8,909 nucleotides of DNA from Bacillota bacterium (lineage in GTDB: Bacteria > Bacillota > Bacilli > Alicyclobacillales > SLC66): NCBI GenBank assembly GCA_021799325.1, contig JAJZAS010000050.1, positions 1-8,909 of the forward strand, in the 5' to 3' direction. Every line of letters begins with the position of its first letter. The first letter of the stretch is position 1. Below, one piece after another: positions 1 to 7,115 of the stretch. The notes below the pieces were generated by a model that saw nothing but the letters and a program-made list of their open reading frames with translations, had not been told where the DNA came from and searched no databases. The position numbers and the translations under genes are program-made.

Positions 1-3000
1 ATAATTTGAGGACCATTTGCAGGACTTCATCAATGAGAAAAGGACTTTTTTCCATTTCCATGCGACCAGCATCAATTTTTGAATAGTCAAGGATGTCATT
101 CAACAACTTCAAAAGCGCATCAGATGACGTGTATATTTTTTCAAGATAATCAGCTTGTTTGGGGGTTAATTCCGTATTTTTTAGTAATTGTGTGAGCCCC
201 AGGATCGCATTCATCGGTGTGCGGATCTCGTGACTCATATTAGCTAAAAATTCACCTTTTACCCGGTTGGCTGATTCTGCAATCTCCTTCGCTTCTCTTA
301 ATTTTTCTTCTGTAAATTTTTGGGCGGTAATGTCTTCCTTAACAGCGACAAAATTCGTGATCCTACCCGCAGGGTCAGTCACCGGAGAGATTCTCACCAT
401 CTCCCAAAACAACTCGCCATTTTTTTTCTTGTTCAAAAGCTCGCCACGCCATGTGTTGCCTTCTTTGATCGTTCGCCATAACGTTTCATAGACATGGTGG
501 GGCACGCGTCCGGATTTTAAGATTCTGGGATTTTTTCCCACCACTTCATCCAGCGTGTATCCGGTCACCTCGGTAAAACGGGGATTGATATATTCCATAT
601 CGCCCGCAGCATTGGTGATCACAATCGACACGGGGCTGTATTCAACGGCCCTGGTTAATTTTAGCATTTCCCGTTCTGTATTTTTTCTGGTGGTGACATC
701 CTCATACGCAATGGTCACGCCGTATTTGGGGTTTTCGACTGGCATCGCACTGACGGAAAGCCATGTGCTGCCATGCGGCGTCATGACCTCCATTTCGACA
801 TCCTTTATCATCTGATGTTCTTCCAGTGCCCGCACACTGGCATATTCGGAAACAGGCATCAACGTGCCGTCTTCACGTAATATCATCCACTCATTGCCTG
901 CAAAATTTCGAGAATTATGCTCGTCCGAAGTAATTCCCAGTAATTTTTCCGCTTCCAAATTACAATCAATGAGATTCCCCTCAGGATCTGTAATAGAAAT
1001 ACCTACTGGCAGCACTTCATAGATGGTACGCAGCATTTCCTCGCTCTCTTTTAATCTCTCTTCTGCCATTTTACGTTCTGTTATATCTTGAAGTGTCCAT
1101 ATAATTCCTTTTTGTAGATGTTCTGGATCAAGCGGTGTTCCTGAAACTTCACAATAAAGCCTCGTGCCATCCTTTTTCTTGAAAGGAAATTCCAAATTAA
1201 TCAAGCCACTCTGTGACTCACGTAGCAATTGATATTTCGATCCAAAAGCTTCGTAAGTCGCTTGGTTCTCATGAATAAGAAGAAAGTTTTCCCCGATCAA
1301 CTCCGCTAACGAATATCCGAACATTTCACACACCCGTTTGTTCGCTTGAGCAATGACTCGTTCGGGTGAAGCAAGGAAAATGCCCACCGGACTGTTTTCG
1401 ATCAGCGCCCTCCTGAACTCATCTGTGGACTGTAGCGCTTCTTCTGCTCTTCTCCTCACGGAAATATCCTGAAAGGTGAGCACTGCTCCCACAATTTGTT
1501 CATACTCATCAAGAATAGGGTTGATCGTGTATTCCACAGGAAAATAGGTGCCGTCTTTGCGCCAGAACACTTCATGATCATAGTGTGCGCTGATTCGCTC
1601 TTTCAAAGATTGATTAATCAAACACTCACTTAATGGATAATCCGCTCCATCCTCGTAGTGATGATGCATAAGCTCATGCTTGTCCTGATTAATCAACTCT
1701 TCTTTAGAGTAACCGGTCATTTTTTCAGCGGAAGCATTACTAAAAATGATTGCTCCATTTAAATCAAGGCCAAGAACTCCCTCAGCCATGCTTTCCAATA
1801 ATAAGTTATAACGGGTTTCCATTTGACTAAGGTTGCTAGCAAGATCCCTGTTGGTGAGGATCTCACTGATGAGTTCCACAATTCTCATCCCAAGTTGAGC
1901 CAATTTCTCATCAAAAACAAAAGCCTCGACATGATAGACTGTCAACAGCGCATAGAGATGCCCTTCTCGATAAATAGGGAAATCAGCGCTCATTTTCCAA
2001 CCGGAAGTGGCATTTGCGCTTCCCAACCAATAGGCCATGTTCTCGCTTGTTTCCCAATTATCTTCCACTTGATACTTGCCTGTCCGCCATGCCCTACCAG
2101 CTGGCCCCTGGCCTGCAACACTATCATCGGATCGAATGTTGACATTTCCCAGATATTCTTTCATTCGATGGCCAGCCATGGCGTAAAAAGCAAATTGGTG
2201 ATTGGCATCAGGCGCACCAATCCATGCACCTGAAAACACCTTCTCTTGCACCAAGGTGTCGCACACCAATTGAAATAATTGCTGTTCTTCGAGTTCCTGT
2301 TGGGACACTTCGCCAACAATAGACAAGACCTGATAGAGTGATTGCATGCGAGTTGCCAATTGAGTGGCCTTTTGCTCACGCTTGCGAAGATTCTTGGACT
2401 CCAACAAGAACACCAGTATGGCCATGATTAATAGCACCAACGAGGTGATGACAAATGGCAGATAATTGGATAGCCATTCTGCAATGATGCTGTGATAGGG
2501 AACACTTACGCCAACAAATAAAGATTCACCGCGAATCGCCTTAAACGCTGTCATGCGAATTTGATTGTCAGCAGAAACCTTCCCTGTTAAAATCCCCATC
2601 TGCATTTTAGGATGAGCTTTAATGTATTGCATTGCCACACCGGTTTGCACTTGCCCATAGCTGGTGGCGCTTGGAAAGGGGTATCTCGATTGCAGCAACC
2701 CATCTGAGCGAAGAATCGAATAGGCAGTCCCTTGGTACATCGATTGATCTGGTGGCGTAGCTGCAAAAACGACTGGATGAGCAAGCACAAGCCAGAGTCT
2801 ATGGGAATGTGGGATGGGAAATAGCTCGACTGTCATGATGTGACCGGTATAAGCGGTAGCAGGAAGCGGTGGTCCAATGCCAAAACGGTCTGAACGGAAG
2901 ATTCGCTGATAGGCGAGTTTCGTTGCCTCGGTAATCTGCGCGGTATGCAACACTTGTAATGAAAAATGAGGGCCTGTATGTATCAATTGATGACCGGTGC

Positions 3001-3301
3001 CATTGATGATCGCTACCGCCACATCGACATGATAGAATGCCTTAAGGTTGCTCAGTTCCTGATTAATATCTTGCGTGCTTTTTAGGCCTTTTTTCGATAT
3101 TTCATTACTGATTAAAGCCAATGTGCGTTGATCGAGTTGAAGTTGAACATTGACCAGATTGGCGTATTGTGTCGCATTGTTTTCTATGTACTTTTGCGCA
3201 TTGGATAATTCAGAGGACCACGAGGAATAGCCAATACCAAACAGGGTCACAAAAAACCAGACTAAAATTAATGCCCAAAACCCCAAATATCTACGATTCA
3301 C
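1..3301 (-). CDS. Multi-PAS membrane sensor histidine kinase (3' end beyond left edge)
   Basis: One uninterrupted frame of 1100 codons runs from a GTG at 3301 to the left edge, so the C-terminus is missing. Visible order: membrane segment (residues about 7-27); external domain of about 250 residues that looks double-Cache-like (SILRSDGLLQSRYP resembles the second lobe); second membrane segment (277-300); GAF-like domain (322-480); four PAS domains (about 498-618, 628-744, 755-871, 881-991), each ending in a D[IV](T/S)-type motif followed by a charged linker; then HisKA with NMSHEIRTPMNA, phospho-acceptor His1024. The HATPase domain, and any receiver domain, would lie outside the window. The kinase should autophosphorylate in response to external and cytoplasmic cues and pass phosphate to a response regulator not seen here. 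The HisKA sequence is of the type common in hybrid kinases. PAS4 contains GKNPRILKSG, as in NifL/MmoS-like PAS domains. The start is supported by AGGGGG seven bases upstream. Family is certain; the ligand is unknown. Confidence 0.96.
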   Translation of the reverse strand, partial: MNRRYLGFWALILVWFFVTLFGIGYSSWSSELSNAQKYIENNATQYANLVNVQLQLDQRTLALISNEISKKGLKSTQDINQELSNLKAFYHVDVAVAIINGTGHQLIHTGPHFSLQVLHTAQITEATKLAYQRIFRSDRFGIGPPLPATAYTGHIMTVELFPIPHSHRLWLVLAHPVVFAATPPDQSMYQGTAYSILRSDGLLQSRYPFPSATSYGQVQTGVAMQYIKAHPKMQMGILTGKVSADNQIRMTAFKAIRGESLFVGVSVPYHSIIAEWLSNYLPFVITSLVLLIMAILVFLLESKNLRKREQKATQLATRMQSLYQVLSIVGEVSQQELEEQQLFQLVCDTLVQEKVFSGAWIGAPDANHQFAFYAMAGHRMKEYLGNVNIRSDDSVAGQGPAGRAWRTGKYQVEDNWETSENMAYWLGSANATSGWKMSADFPIYREGHLYALLTVYHVEAFVFDEKLAQLGMRIVELISEILTNRDLASNLSQMETRYNLLLESMAEGVLGLDLNGAIIFSNASAEKMTGYSKEELINQDKHELMHHHYEDGADYPLSECLINQSLKERISAHYDHEVFWRKDGTYFPVEYTINPILDEYEQIVGAVLTFQDISVRRRAEEALQSTDEFRRALIENSPVGIFLASPERVIAQANKRVCEMFGYSLAELIGENFLLIHENQATYEAFGSKYQLLRESQSGLINLEFPFKKKDGTRLYCEVSGTPLDPEHLQKGIIWTLQDITERKMAEERLKESEEMLRTIYEVLPVGISITDPEGNLIDCNLEAEKLLGITSDEHNSRNFAGNEWMILREDGTLMPVSEYASVRALEEHQMIKDVEMEVMTPHGSTWLSVSAMPVENPKYGVTIAYEDVTTRKNTEREMLKLTRAVEYSPVSIVITNAAGDMEYINPRFTEVTGYTLDEVVGKNPRILKSGRVPHHVYETLWRTIKEGNTWRGELLNKKKNGELFWEMVRISPVTDPAGRITNFVAVKEDITAQKFTEEKLREAKEIAESANRVKGEFLANMSHEIRTPMNAILGLTQLLKNTELTPKQADYLEKIYTSSDALLKLLNDILDYSKIDAGRMEMEKSPFLIDEVLQMVLKL

Positions 3302-3308
3302 GCTATGA

Positions 3309-3314
3309 CCCCCT
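3309..3314 (-). promoter_or_regulatory. Ribosome binding site of the histidine kinase
   Basis: On the minus strand AGGGGG lies seven bases before the GTG at 3301. It decides the start: an ATG a little upstream, overlapping this site, runs into a TAG within a few codons, and the membrane segment follows directly after the GTG. Confidence 0.75.
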
Positions 3315-3338
3315 CATTGTGATAATAAGTCCAATTCT

Positions 3339-3366
3339 ATTTTTGTTAAAGCACCTTTCTTGTCAA
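3339..3366 (-). promoter_or_regulatory. Candidate sigma-70/sigma-A promoter of the histidine kinase
   Basis: Read on the minus strand, a perfect TTGACA (-35, 3361-3366) is followed after 16 bases by AAAAAT (3339-3344), which matches the -10 consensus at four of six positions. The predicted transcript would start a few bases further on and include the AGGGGG ribosome binding site. The -35 is convincing, the -10 is weak. Confidence 0.4.
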
Positions 3367-3388
3367 ATATTCAATAATTAAGTTGATT

Positions 3389-3416
3389 TTTAGATTGTCG
3401 ATTTAAGGTATAAAAT
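3389..3416 (+). promoter_or_regulatory. Candidate promoter of the GGDEF-EAL gene
   Basis: TTTAGA (3389-3394, four of six matches to the -35 consensus) is followed after 16 bases by TAAAAT (3411-3416, five of six matches to the -10). An overlapping TATAAA at 3409-3414 is an alternative -10. Transcription would begin near 3423 and leave a leader of about 35 bases with the ribosome binding site. I looked for a flagellar-type sigma factor site and found none convincing. Confidence 0.35.
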
Positions 3417-3443
3417 AAAGTACATATGACCTCGTAATATATT

Positions 3444-3450
3444 AGGGAGG
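3444..3450 (+). promoter_or_regulatory. Ribosome binding site of the GGDEF-EAL gene
   Basis: AGGGAGG lies seven bases before the GTG at 3458 and supports that start. The encoded protein then begins directly with a short basic stretch and a membrane segment, as expected. Confidence 0.75.
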
Positions 3451-3457
3451 CCGCGTT

Positions 3458-5791
3458 GTGAATCTACGCATAAAAACTATCTTTTTTTCTCTGTTCATTA
3501 CGATACTTACTTTTGCTGCGTTCGACTTTACCTCCAGCCGCCTGGTGCTTAACGCATTTCAACGTTTGGAGGACCAAAATACGCGCAATAACATGTACAC
3601 GATACTTAACGGAATCAACAATCAGTTTTTGGACATGAACGGCATTGCCATGACGTATGCCCCATGGATCAATGCGTTTCGCTTAGGAGACGCTACCACC
3701 AGACGCACTTTTGTAAAATATGCATTTAATCAAGCCAATTTGTCCAACATGAATTTTGCCCAAAACGATATCCAATTGGTCATGTTTTTTAATCGAGTGA
3801 ACCAATTAGTTTATGTCAAGACGTTTCCCAACCAGCACATAAAACAAATTCCTGTCGCGTTGATCAGTAAGGAATTGCTCAATCGCCGTCAGCTATTTTT
3901 TCAATCGAAGGGTAAAGGACCCTTCCAACAAGGAATTTTACAAACTCCACAAGGACCTTTGCTGGTTGTGTCAAACTCTATTGGAAATGGCAAAACTCTA
4001 ACCTCAATCAAAGGCCACTTTGTGATAGGAAGGTTTTTTACGTCTGCTGAAGCCGCCAATCTTTCTGCTCGTCTGAATATGCCTATCACCATGGAAAATC
4101 CGCGAAAAATAACACTTCCGACCGATTTGGAAAAATTGACACAAAACGCTATCTATCATGCAAATTACTGGACTGTCGATTACGGATATCATCTAACCAA
4201 GGCTTATTTGGAGGTACCGGATATAAACGGCAACCCCGCGCTGATTCTTTTATCTGAATCAACTAATTCATTTCTTACAAGGGGAGAAAATGCACTAACG
4301 TATTTCAGTTGGTTTCTTGGTATTCTGTCTGTCGGATATGGGTTATTTATCATCGCCTACTTTAATTTTTCGATTGTTAGGCGCTTACGGAGAATCTTTC
4401 AGGTGATCCGTTTGATTCGCAAACGGGATAATCTGGAGGTCCGAATTAACGTAAGAGGAAAAGACGAGATATCCCAACTGGGGATTGAATTCAATGCATT
4501 GATGGATGGATTGTCAGAATCCCAGAAAATTATTACGTATCAGGCCTATCACGACACACTGACTGGCCTTTATAATCGCAACCAGTTTCAAACTATTATC
4601 AGTGAACAATGCATAATTGGACGGAAATTCTTTTTATTTATTTTGGACATCAAAGAATTTAAAAATGTGAATGACACGTTTGGTCAACGGGTGGGAGATC
4701 AGCTATTGATTGAATTATCCCGTCGAATCGAAAAAATTGTCGAAACACGAGGCTTCATCGCGAGATTGGGAGGCGATGAATTCAGTGTGTTGTTAAATGA
4801 ATCCGAGACAGCGCAAGCTCAACTCACCAGTTACGCCATCATTGAACAACTATCGCTTCCCTATCAGATTGGTGAATTCACGTTGAGTATCGGACTAAAC
4901 ATCGGCGTAAGCCGCTACCCTGATGACGGAACCAGAGAAGAACTGCTGATTCAACGCGCAGAGCGTAACATGTTAGCCATGAAGCGCCTGGACTTGTCCA
5001 ACGATACCCTTTTTTCACTCGAAACCTGGCAGCGAGTTTCGAGACGAATTCGTCTCGAAGAAGAATTGGAAAAGGCAATTGAAAATGAACAAATTTATGC
5101 TGTCTATCAGCCGAAGGTCAATGCCTTCACTGAACAACTTGAGGGAATGGAAGCACTCATGCGGTGGCGTCATCCTGAACTTGGTGAAATTTCCCCAGGG
5201 GAGTTCATTCCTATAGCAGAGGAAACTGGACTGATCATGGATTTAGGGTATTGGATATTAAGGCGTGCATGTATTGATCTGGAGAAGTGGGACCATCCTG
5301 ATTATGCTAATTTCCGCATGGCTGTCAATCTGTCCAGCTTACAATTAGCAGATCGCAACCTCCCTCAAATCATTGAGAGAGTTATTGAGGAAACGGGAGT
5401 CAACCCCAACAAACTCGAACTAGAAATTACCGAGAGTGTCGTCATGAAAAACGTTTCGGATGCCATTACCACATTGAACATCCTGCGCAAGATGGGACTC
5501 GAAATCTCAATTGATGATTTTGGCACTGGATACTCGTCACTCAGTTACTTAAAGGAATTCCCGGTGAACTATATTAAGATCGACCAATCTTTTATTCGAG
5601 ATCTCGACTCCCATCCATTTTCTGCGAATATTGTGAAAGGCATCATTGAATTGTCTCATGGCTTGCAATTCAAAGTAGTAGCAGAGGGCGTTGAAACCAA
5701 GGAACAATTGGAGAAGCTAAGAATGATGCAATGCGATGAAATTCAGGGATACTTATTTGGCAGACCACAGACGATCGATAATTATTCGTGA
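3458..5791 (+). CDS. CHASE4-HAMP-GGDEF-EAL cyclic di-GMP turnover protein
   Basis: A complete 777-residue membrane protein starting at GTG. Order: membrane segment (about 7-28), external CHASE4-like sensor (about 45-255), membrane segment (283-303), HAMP linker (304-357), GGDEF domain (about 360-530) and EAL domain (about 540-775). The GGDEF motif is intact at 438-442. The RxxD product-inhibition site expected five residues before it reads ETRG, so it is absent, and the end of the domain is divergent (RAERNMLAMKR where the family usually has ADxAMYxAK). The EAL domain keeps the residues known to bind metal and substrate: EAL 565-567, the Asn of AVNLSS, the Glu of EITES, the DDFGTGYSS loop starting at 686, the Lys of YIKIDQ, the Glu of AEGVET and the Gln of EIQGY. 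It should therefore be a competent phosphodiesterase that hydrolyses cyclic di-GMP; diguanylate cyclase activity is less certain. The gene diverges from the kinase gene and its end overlaps the hemerythrin gene. Confidence 0.96.
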   Translation: MNLRIKTIFFSLFITILTFAAFDFTSSRLVLNAFQRLEDQNTRNNMYTILNGINNQFLDMNGIAMTYAPWINAFRLGDATTRRTFVKYAFNQANLSNMNFAQNDIQLVMFFNRVNQLVYVKTFPNQHIKQIPVALISKELLNRRQLFFQSKGKGPFQQGILQTPQGPLLVVSNSIGNGKTLTSIKGHFVIGRFFTSAEAANLSARLNMPITMENPRKITLPTDLEKLTQNAIYHANYWTVDYGYHLTKAYLEVPDINGNPALILLSESTNSFLTRGENALTYFSWFLGILSVGYGLFIIAYFNFSIVRRLRRIFQVIRLIRKRDNLEVRINVRGKDEISQLGIEFNALMDGLSESQKIITYQAYHDTLTGLYNRNQFQTIISEQCIIGRKFFLFILDIKEFKNVNDTFGQRVGDQLLIELSRRIEKIVETRGFIARLGGDEFSVLLNESETAQAQLTSYAIIEQLSLPYQIGEFTLSIGLNIGVSRYPDDGTREELLIQRAERNMLAMKRLDLSNDTLFSLETWQRVSRRIRLEEELEKAIENEQIYAVYQPKVNAFTEQLEGMEALMRWRHPELGEISPGEFIPIAEETGLIMDLGYWILRRACIDLEKWDHPDYANFRMAVNLSSLQLADRNLPQIIERVIEETGVNPNKLELEITESVVMKNVSDAITTLNILRKMGLEISIDDFGTGYSSLSYLKEFPVNYIKIDQSFIRDLDSHPFSANIVKGIIELSHGLQFKVVAEGVETKEQLEKLRMMQCDEIQGYLFGRPQTIDNYS

Positions 5792-6180
5792 GTTTTATTG
5801 CCAAGTACCCCATAACTGGCTCTGTCCGTCCCGGCAATATGATTCATCAACCAATGTTGCAAAAATTGAAATGTCTCCATCGTTATTTCTTCTCCATTTT
5901 GTACCCGCTGAATCATCTCGACAAGCCGCTCCATCAATTTTTTGTGTATCGCTTTATGTTCCTCTATATTATGGGAATGGTTGTTTTCCATAAATCGTTC
6001 TTCCGAATCAAAATGATTCTGCCCGTAATCAGCCAATTCAAGCAAATAAGGGAGTGGTTTTACCTCTTTATTGCCCACCCATTCATCAAAAAAACGATTG
6101 ATGATGCTAATCAATTGCTTATGTTCCCGATCCATAATGGTATAGGTGCGATATTTTGGTTCAAACTCTATATACGACAT
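5782..6180 (-). CDS. Single-domain bacteriohemerythrin
   Basis: A complete 132-residue protein of normal length for the family. The di-iron ligands fit the hemerythrin pattern: His20 (DREH), His56 and Glu60 (HFDSE), His75 and His79 (HKAIH), His114 and Asp119 (HIAGTD). All seven are present, so it should bind a di-iron centre and reversibly bind O2. The usual N-terminal Trp region is replaced by an FEPKYRTYTIMD stretch. There is no signal peptide, so it is probably cytoplasmic. ATG at 6180 is preceded six bases upstream by AGGAGGGG. It lies 36 bp after cheR on the same strand, as the last gene of the apparent receptor-cheR-hemerythrin operon. That suggests oxygen storage or sensing linked to chemotaxis; this link is inference. 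Its stop codon lies within the last codons of the converging GGDEF-EAL gene. Confidence 0.95.
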   Translation of the reverse strand: MSYIEFEPKYRTYTIMDREHKQLISIINRFFDEWVGNKEVKPLPYLLELADYGQNHFDSEERFMENNHSHNIEEHKAIHKKLMERLVEMIQRVQNGEEITMETFQFLQHWLMNHIAGTDRASYGVLGNKTHE

Positions 6181-6186
6181 CTAAAA

Positions 6187-6194
6187 CCCCTCCT
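6187..6194 (-). promoter_or_regulatory. Strong ribosome binding site of the hemerythrin gene
   Basis: AGGAGGGG on the minus strand, six bases before the ATG at 6180. It lies in the 36-bp gap after the cheR stop, so hemerythrin can be translated independently and probably efficiently from the shared transcript. Confidence 0.8.
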
Positions 6195-6216
6195 TCAAAC
6201 GATGGATTTTCGCTAA

Positions 6217-7041
6217 CTATTCTTTTCGATAAACAGCAGGCATCACATACTTGAATCTCGTCTTCGTCCGATCGAGTGATTCAGAATGGCCGATGATCAG
6301 ATATCCACCTGGTTCCAAAAAATCATAGAATTTATTGACCAAATTATTTTTCGTTTCCGCATCAAAGTAGATCATCACATTCCTGCAAAAAATCACATGA
6401 AACTTTTTTCGAAACGGATAAATAGGTTCCATCAGATTAAAGGGACGAAAAATGACCTCATTCTTGATTCGATCAACCAATTCTGATCGATCAGCGCTTA
6501 ACCGTGTAAAATACTTTGATACCCACTCAGCGGGCATGGCATTCAGACTTTCTTTCTTGTAAACCCCTTTTTTGGCCGTCTCCAGCACATCATTAGAGAG
6601 ATCCGTTGCCAGAATTTTTGTATCCCAAAACATTTTCTCCGCACCTAAAAATTCATCAATGAACATGGCCAGTGTATAGGGTTCCTCTCCAGTAGAACAA
6701 CCGGCGCTCCAGATTCGAAGGTCATGGTCGATAATATGTTGCTTAAAATAAGGTAATATCTTATCTCTGAAAAAGTAAAAATGATCAGATTCCCTCATAA
6801 AAAAGGTATGATGAGTGGTGACACGATCAAGGAGTACCTTCATCGCTTCTCCAGTTCTATCTTCTACGACATACTGATAGTACTCAGAAAAGCTTGAAAA
6901 CCCGTTTTTCGACAAAATCTCTTGCAAGCGGCCACTGATTAGCAACTGTTTTTCCACTTTTAAGTTAACGATAAAGTTGGTCTTAAGGAATTCTGCCAGT
7001 TGCCGAAACTCACTTGGCGGAATCGTGACCATGCTCAACAC
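6217..7041 (-). CDS. cheR: Chemotaxis protein methyltransferase CheR
   Basis: A complete 274-residue protein, the usual CheR length, without the extra TPR domain some homologues carry. The N-terminal helical domain (about 8-75) leads into VTTHHTFFMRESDHF (74-88), a variant of the family's TTNxTxFFRE motif. The Rossmann-like SAM-binding domain follows: WSAGCSTGEEPYTLAM (111-126), the ATDLSNDVLETAKKGVY strand and helix (145-161), IFCRNVMIYFD (217-227) and PGGYLIIGHSESL (244-256). CheR transfers methyl groups from SAM to glutamates on chemoreceptors to adapt signalling. The receptor gene directly upstream is an obvious substrate candidate. The start is uncertain: GTG at 7041 has AGGAG nine bases upstream, while ATG at 7032 has GGAAGG ten bases upstream; the protein would differ by three residues. 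No CheB, CheA or CheW gene lies in the window. Confidence 0.96.
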   Translation of the reverse strand: MLSMVTIPPSEFRQLAEFLKTNFIVNLKVEKQLLISGRLQEILSKNGFSSFSEYYQYVVEDRTGEAMKVLLDRVTTHHTFFMRESDHFYFFRDKILPYFKQHIIDHDLRIWSAGCSTGEEPYTLAMFIDEFLGAEKMFWDTKILATDLSNDVLETAKKGVYKKESLNAMPAEWVSKYFTRLSADRSELVDRIKNEVIFRPFNLMEPIYPFRKKFHVIFCRNVMIYFDAETKNNLVNKFYDFLEPGGYLIIGHSESLDRTKTRFKYVMPAVYRKE

Positions 7042-7054
7042 ACCTTCCCGCTCC

Positions 7055-7107
7055 TAGTACAAAGTACGGGGAAGCAAACGCTCTTCCCCGCACCCTTGCT
7101 TGTACTA
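7055..7107 (-). promoter_or_regulatory. Nested inverted repeat in the receptor-cheR leader
   Basis: Two perfect 8-bp inverted repeats are nested here. The outer pair is TAGTACAA (7055-7062) with TTGTACTA (7100-7107). The inner pair is CGGGGAAG (7067-7074) with CTTCCCCG (7083-7090) around an 8-base loop. In RNA this would give a two-part hairpin with a 4/9 internal loop, filling most of the 74-bp gap between the two genes. The GGAG of the cheR ribosome binding site directly abuts the outer stem. There is no U-tract after the stem, so it does not look like a standard terminator. It may tune cheR translation or protect the receptor mRNA end. Confidence 0.6.
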
Positions 7108-7115
7108 TTCGATCA

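Larger units (their letters stand above)
3302..3457. promoter_or_regulatory. Divergent intergenic control region
   Basis: This AT-rich 156-bp gap separates the starts of two divergently transcribed signalling genes, the histidine kinase and the GGDEF-EAL protein. Both sets of promoter-like elements sit inside it, with the -35 boxes about 25 bp apart and pointing away from each other. A regulator binding in the middle, around 3367-3390, could affect both genes. I see no clear operator palindrome. Confidence 0.6.

Noticed and set aside
330..660. Fourth PAS domain as a LOV photoreceptor
   Set aside because: The GxNCRFLQ cysteine motif is absent; the sequence reads GKNPRILK.
1823..2233. A 136-codon open frame on the plus strand
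   Set aside because: It lies wholly antisense to the GAF-like region of the histidine kinase, whose protein sequence is clearly conserved. The translated product shows no family signature.
5788..6216. A 142-codon plus-strand frame just after the GGDEF-EAL gene
   Set aside because: It is antisense to the whole hemerythrin gene, which has all seven iron ligands and a strong ribosome binding site. The plus-strand product looks like an antisense translation.
7067..7090. GC-rich hairpin as an intrinsic terminator after the receptor gene
   Set aside because: No run of T follows the stem on the minus strand; the next bases are TACTTTGTAC and then the cheR ribosome binding site.
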